Below, in pieces: positions 60,466 to 64,000 of a stretch of 64,000 bases of DNA (its first letter is position 1; each line of letters opens with the position of its first letter). The stretch is from Psychroserpens luteus (GTDB lineage: Bacteria > Bacteroidota > Bacteroidia > Flavobacteriales > Flavobacteriaceae). The DNA lies in the NCBI RefSeq assembly GCF_015319355.1, contig NZ_JADILU010000005.1, positions 62,001-126,000 on the forward strand, read 5' to 3'. Under the pieces are notes generated by a model. The model was given only the letters and a program-made list of their open reading frames with translations. It had not been told where the DNA came from and did no database searches. The translations under genes were made by a program, and so were the position numbers.

Positions 60466-62418
60466 CTACCTCCTCTTCTTCTTACTCCTAAACTTAGCCT
60501 TATCCTTTCTCTGATTAAAAGGCACAGCATCATTAAACGTATTTTTAGCGTCACCACTAGGTTTATTTTTACGCCATTTTTCGTCTTTTTCAGGTAGGAG
60601 TACTTTTAGTAAATCTTCGCGACCTAATTTATTTAAGGTCTTTTTTATCCACGCTTTATTTTCTTCTTTATACCAAAAGAAAAAACGATGTTGCTCATCT
60701 TTTTCTTTTCGAGTAATAGGCGTATTTACTTTTTTAAGCGTGTATGGATGATAACCACTATAATAGATGACTGTGGCTACTGTCATTGGTGTTGGTGTAA
60801 AACCTTGTACTTGCTCCAATTGGAAACCCATATCTTTAGTTTCGGCAGCTAAATTTGCCATATCTTCAACTTCACAAGCTGGATGATTCGAAATAAAGTA
60901 AGGGATCAACTGTAAGTTTAAACCCTTCTTAATATTTATTTTATCAAAACGTTCTTTAAACTTATGAAAATACTTAAACGACGGTTTCCGCATTAATTTT
61001 AAAACAGGATCACTCGTATGTTCTGGAGCTACTTTAAGTCGTCCAGAAACGTGCTTAGTCATCACTTCTTCAGTATAATCATCCAATTCTTTAGGGTCAG
61101 CATTTTTATTAAACTCTGGCACCAACATATCATGACGAATCCCAGAACCTATAAATGACTTCTTAACCTTTGGATGCTTATCAACCGCTTGATATAATTC
61201 GGTTAAAGGTTTATGAGACGTATCTAAATTACTACAGATGACTGGCGAAATACAACTTGGCGCAACACACTTATCGCAGATAGATTGCACTTTACCTTTC
61301 ATTTGATACATGTTGGCACTCGGACCACCAATATCAGATAAGTAGCCTTTAAAATCTGGCATATTCGCAACCGTATCGACTTCTTTTAAAATAGACTCCT
61401 GACTACGAGACGCAATAAATTTCCCTTGATGTGCAGAAATCGTACAAAAGCTACAACCACCAAAACAGCCTCTATGAATATTAATAGAAAACTTTATCAT
61501 CTCAAACGCAGGTATTGGTCCACGCTTATTATATTTTGGATGTGGTAATCGTGTGTAAGGATAATCGAAAGACGCATCAATTTCAGCTTCTGTCATTGTT
61601 GGATAAGGCGGATTTATCATCAACGTCTTATCTCCTACTTTTTGGAAAATTCGTCGAGCAGCCAATTTATTAGACTCCTGCTCAATCACCTTAAAATTAG
61701 AAGCATATTTTTTCTTATCACTCAAACACACTTCGTGAGAAGCGATTTCAACATCTTCCCAATTAGCGTTCTTAGGGATTTTTTCTTCTTCCTTTAAAAG
61801 TACAGCAGTTTGCAAAACAGTATTAATACTATTAAAAGGAACTCCTTTTTCTAAGAGACGTACGATTTCTCGCAAGGGCTGTTCTCCCATTCCGTAGACC
61901 AACATATCTGCTTTAGACGTTTCTAAAATAGTTGGCATGAGCTTGTCACTCCAATAATCATAATGTGTAACACGACGCAAAGAGCCTTCAATTCCACCAA
62001 TTAAAACAGGAGTATCTGGCCATTTTTCTTTTAAAATATTTGAATATACAGTAGATGCATAATCTGGTCTAAACCCAATATCTCCATTTGGAGTATACGC
62101 ATCTTTATCTCGACGTTTCTTATTAGCATTATAGTTGCTAATCATAGGGTCCATACAACCACCAGTCACACCAAAAAACAATCTTGGTTTTCCTATTTTT
62201 ACAAAATCCTGAAGATTATCTGTCACACTAGGTTGTGGAACAATAGCCACTTTCAAGCCCATACTTTCCAACAAACGTCCAATAACCGCAGGACCAAACG
62301 TTGGATGATCTACATAAGCGTCTCCACTAAATAGAATCACATCCAGCTCTTGCCAACCGCGTATCTTCACCTCTTTGTTTGTGGTAGGTAACCAATCTGA
62401 AAGTTTTAACTCTTGCAT
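60466..62418 (-). CDS. ygiQ: YgiQ family radical SAM protein
   Basis: The 650-aa protein has a B12-binding-like N-terminal region, the radical SAM cluster motif RGCFGGCSFCTIS (near residue 310), GYLSDIGGPSANMY and a C-terminal extension with VQGFTPTPMTVATVIYYSG. The specific reaction is unknown. The ATG at 62418 is chosen over a TTG at 62427, which lies in a -7 box (62425-62432). The transcript would then begin almost at the ATG. Its 3' end (60490-60555) is repeated on the far side of the fic gene. The tail is rich in Lys and Arg (SKKKRR). Confidence 0.92.
   Translation of the reverse strand: MQELKLSDWLPTTNKEVKIRGWQELDVILFSGDAYVDHPTFGPAVIGRLLESMGLKVAIVPQPSVTDNLQDFVKIGKPRLFFGVTGGCMDPMISNYNANKKRRDKDAYTPNGDIGFRPDYASTVYSNILKEKWPDTPVLIGGIEGSLRRVTHYDYWSDKLMPTILETSKADMLVYGMGEQPLREIVRLLEKGVPFNSINTVLQTAVLLKEEEKIPKNANWEDVEIASHEVCLSDKKKYASNFKVIEQESNKLAARRIFQKVGDKTLMINPPYPTMTEAEIDASFDYPYTRLPHPKYNKRGPIPAFEMIKFSINIHRGCFGGCSFCTISAHQGKFIASRSQESILKEVDTVANMPDFKGYLSDIGGPSANMYQMKGKVQSICDKCVAPSCISPVICSNLDTSHKPLTELYQAVDKHPKVKKSFIGSGIRHDMLVPEFNKNADPKELDDYTEEVMTKHVSGRLKVAPEHTSDPVLKLMRKPSFKYFHKFKERFDKINIKKGLNLQLIPYFISNHPACEVEDMANLAAETKDMGFQLEQVQGFTPTPMTVATVIYYSGYHPYTLKKVNTPITRKEKDEQHRFFFWYKEENKAWIKKTLNKLGREDLLKVLLPEKDEKWRKNKPSGDAKNTFNDAVPFNQRKDKAKFRSKKKRR
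60490..60555 (+). repeat. 66-bp direct repeat, copy 2 (within the ygiQ coding end)
   Basis: The parental copy: it lies inside ygiQ and encodes NTFNDAVPFNQRKDKAKFR. The other copy is at 59380-59445, 1110 bp away, on the other side of fic. Confidence 0.85.
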
Positions 62419-62424
62419 AGATTG

Positions 62425-62432
62425 CAAAAGTA
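62425..62432 (-). promoter_or_regulatory. -7 promoter element of ygiQ (leaderless start likely)
   Basis: TACTTTTG on the minus strand ends 7 bp before the ATG at 62418, so the transcript would begin at or within a few bases of the start codon. A good -33 box is not evident. Confidence 0.45.
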
Positions 62433-63013
62433 GTCAAAAATGAGCGTCCTTTTATTAAAGTGTTAAATTTTTGGGCGTTACCACAAGGGTCGCGCTTTCC
62501 GTTGCAAGTCCTCACTCGTTCCTCGCTGTGGGCTTTTCACTACAACTACGAAGTAATCACGATTTCTTTCTCAATAGTATGCATGAGTAATCGCTAACGC
62601 AGTAAGCAGTATGCAGTAAGCAGTAAGCAGTAAGCAGTAAGCAGTAAGCAGTAAGCAGTAAGCAGTAAGCAGTAAGCAGTAAGCAGTAAGCAGTAAGCAG
62701 TAAGCAGTAAGCAGTAAGCAGTAAGCAGTAAGCAAAAATGAAAATTATCATTGGGATAAAACAAAACATAGTAAAAGGTCGAGTCCCAAATCAATTCAGA
62801 GAATTGAACGCCAAGGCGAAGAATAGATGAAGAAAAGCTCCGAAAACAGGAGAACTTAGTTCGACGCGGAGTTTTTAAATCGGTTTTCAGTTTGCAAAAC
62901 TTAAAAATTCCTTGGCTTGGTCTTGATTTTTTGGTTCGTTTTGCATCAAGGCAAAATGAACATAAAGAAAAAAATATTCTTATATGATCTCTGCTAAAGT
63001 TAAAATGACAGAT
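62433..63013. other. Gene-free stretch with repeats
   Basis: About 580 bp without a convincing gene. It contains three blocks. 62460-62560 has a GC-richer element (GGGCGTTACCACAAGGGTCG and CTTTCCGTTGCAAGTCC) resembling a dispersed flavobacterial intergenic repeat. 62599-62733 is the heptamer tract. 62765-62990 is AT-rich and resembles another recurrent intergenic sequence. Frames open on the minus strand here are produced by the heptamer tract and are not genes. Confidence 0.6.
62599..62733 (+). repeat. Heptamer tandem repeat (GCAGTAA), 19 copies
   Basis: Nineteen consecutive 7-bp units of GCAGTAA; the second is GCAGTAT. All are in register from 62599 to 62731, then a partial GC. Because 7 is not a multiple of 3, all three minus-strand frames stay open across it. 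Such tracts change length by slippage. It lies 180 bp upstream of the ygiQ ATG and 280 bp past the stop of the ABC-F gene. Confidence 0.95.
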
Positions 63014-64000
63014 TTACAAATCCAACCCTTTCAAACTCTCAACACGATTCCTAATTAAGAAATCATCAATAGTTTCAAAATGCTCAATCACACGTTGCTC
63101 CTTAAACTCAAATACCTTTTTAGAAAGTCCTTGTAAAAAATCCCTATCGTGAGATACTAAAACAAGTGTGCCATCAAAATCCTGAAGTGCCTCTTTTAGC
63201 ACATCCTTAGATTTTAAATCAAGGTGATTCGTTGGCTCATCAAGAATAAGCAAGTTTACAGGCTCAAGCAATAATTTTACCATAGCTAATCTGGTTTTTT
63301 CTCCACCAGATAATAAACCCACTTTTTTATCAATCTCATCACCTTTAAACATAAAGCGACCTAAGATATTTTTAATTTGTGTTCTCACATCACCTTTAGC
63401 GACATCATCAACCGTTTGAAAAATAGTTAAATCTTCATCTAACAAAGCTGCTTGGTTTTGAGCAAAATATCCAACCTTTACATTATGACCTAATGCACAA
63501 GTACCTTCCACATCAATTTCACCTAAAATAGCCTTGATCATCGTTGATTTCCCTTCTCCATTCCTACCAACAAAACACACTTTTTCACCTCTAGAAATAG
63601 ACATATTAGCATCTTTAAATACAACATGATCTCCATAAGATTTAGAAACATCCTTTACAGTCACAGGATAATCTCCTGAACGTTGCGTTGACGGAAAACG
63701 TAATTTCAAAGCAGACGTATCAACATCATCAACTTCTATTATCTTTAACTTTTCTAGCATACGTTCTCTGGAAGTCACTTGATTCGTCTTAGAATAAGTA
63801 CCTTTAAATCGATCAATAAACGTCTGATTATCGGCAATAAATTTTTGCTGTTCTTGGTAAGCTTTGATTTGATGCACACGTCTATCTTCTCGCAATTGTA
63901 AGTAATGAGTATACTTAGCTTTATAATCATAAATGCGTCCCATGGTCACTTCAATAGTACGATTCGTAATATTATCAATAAAAGCTCTATCGTGAGAAAT
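63014..64000 (-). CDS. ABC-F family ATPase (C-terminal part; N-terminus beyond the window)
   Basis: The minus strand is open from the right edge to the stop at 63014, 328 codons. The edge codons read ISHDRAFIDNITNRTIE, the end of a first ABC domain. A linker follows (about residues 20-115), and then a second complete ABC domain: Walker A GRNGEGKST, signature LLSGGEKTRLAM, Walker B LLILDEPTNHLDL and switch LVSHDRDF. No membrane segments. Tandem ABC domains without a membrane domain define ABC-F proteins, which act on ribosomes or in stress. Only the C-terminal half is in view, so the subfamily cannot be named. Confidence 0.95.
   Translation of the reverse strand: MSHDRAFIDNITNRTIEVTMGRIYDYKAKYTHYLQLREDRRVHQIKAYQEQQKFIADNQTFIDRFKGTYSKTNQVTSRERMLEKLKIIEVDDVDTSALKLRFPSTQRSGDYPVTVKDVSKSYGDHVVFKDANMSISRGEKVCFVGRNGEGKSTMIKAILGEIDVEGTCALGHNVKVGYFAQNQAALLDEDLTIFQTVDDVAKGDVRTQIKNILGRFMFKGDEIDKKVGLLSGGEKTRLAMVKLLLEPVNLLILDEPTNHLDLKSKDVLKEALQDFDGTLVLVSHDRDFLQGLSKKVFEFKEQRVIEHFETIDDFLIRNRVESLKGLDL

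Noticed and set aside
59380-60555. Calling the fic region an integrative element with att sites
   Set aside because: Only the 66-bp repeat supports this. No integrase, transposase or terminal inverted repeats are present, so it is reported as a duplication with an open origin.
62599-62733. CRISPR-like repetition
   Set aside because: The units are 7 bp with no spacers, so this is a simple tandem repeat and not an array. No cas genes are in the window.
62557-62794. Two overlapping minus-strand ORFs of Leu-Leu-Thr-Ala-Tyr-Cys repeats
   Set aside because: They are read directly from the GCAGTAA tract, which has no stop in any minus-strand frame. No start or product is credible.

Overview
The window comes from the chromosome of a marine-type member of the Flavobacteriaceae (Bacteroidota). 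The basis is low GC content, promoters of the Bacteroidota form (TTG-N19-21-TAnnTTTG), type IX secretion (T9SS) C-terminal sorting domains, an alternative complex III operon, a DUF2723 protein, a hybrid two-component regulator and gene content typical of that family. The genus cannot be fixed from the sequence alone. No rRNA, prophage, insertion sequence or CRISPR array was seen. There is one tRNA (Gln, UUG).

Layout. 1-7.8 kb: minus-strand alternative complex III operon actA-B-C-D-E-F (actF cut by the left edge), a quinol:cytochrome c oxidoreductase. 7.9-8.3 kb: SPOR-domain secreted protein. 8.4-13.1 kb: rimP-nusA-infB, with its own promoter and a terminator-like hairpin in the leader. 13.1-18.2 kb: universal stress protein, tRNA-Gln, DUF2723 membrane protein and polysaccharide deacetylase. 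18.3-20 kb: cysteine-less thioredoxin-fold protein and a membrane metallophosphoesterase. 20-25.8 kb: an apparent N-glycan utilisation operon (GH92 mannosidase, FucP-type sugar permease, glycosylasparaginase). 25.8-28.3 kb: aldehyde dehydrogenase and a tandemly duplicated small secreted protein.

28.3-34.3 kb is a cyanophycin locus: cphA (synthesis) diverges from cphB (depolymerisation), and an isoaspartyl peptidase able to finish the breakdown lies nearby. A secreted small protein and an HTTM-like membrane protein sit between them. 34.4-38.8 kb: hybrid two-component regulator followed by a 13-bp direct repeat at 21-bp spacing, upstream of a 65-aa membrane peptide. 39-49.6 kb is a recombination-shaped surface-protein region: two paralogous T9SS proteins built from about 123-aa repeats, a three-module leucine-rich-repeat T9SS protein, a broken partial copy of the isoaspartyl peptidase, and a response regulator/TPR histidine kinase pair.

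49.7-52.5 kb: DNA polymerase I. 52.5-54.7 kb: a type II restriction-modification pair (TdeIII-like nuclease and HTH-fused C5 methyltransferase). 54.7-59.3 kb: a small hypothetical protein, YitT-family protein, HD hydrolase, secreted protein and a TPR adenylate cyclase. 59.4-62.4 kb: a self-inhibited Fic protein with palindromic operators over its start, flanked by a 66-bp direct repeat derived from the 3' end of the neighbouring ygiQ gene. 62.4-63 kb: non-coding, with a 19-copy heptamer repeat and probable dispersed repeats. 63-64 kb: ABC-F ATPase cut by the right edge.

The items most worth a second look are the fic cassette (operators plus flanking repeat), the HTH-methyltransferase with an inverted repeat at its start, the putative operator between the hybrid regulator and the 65-aa gene, and the duplicated small secreted genes with an exactly spaced conserved leader.
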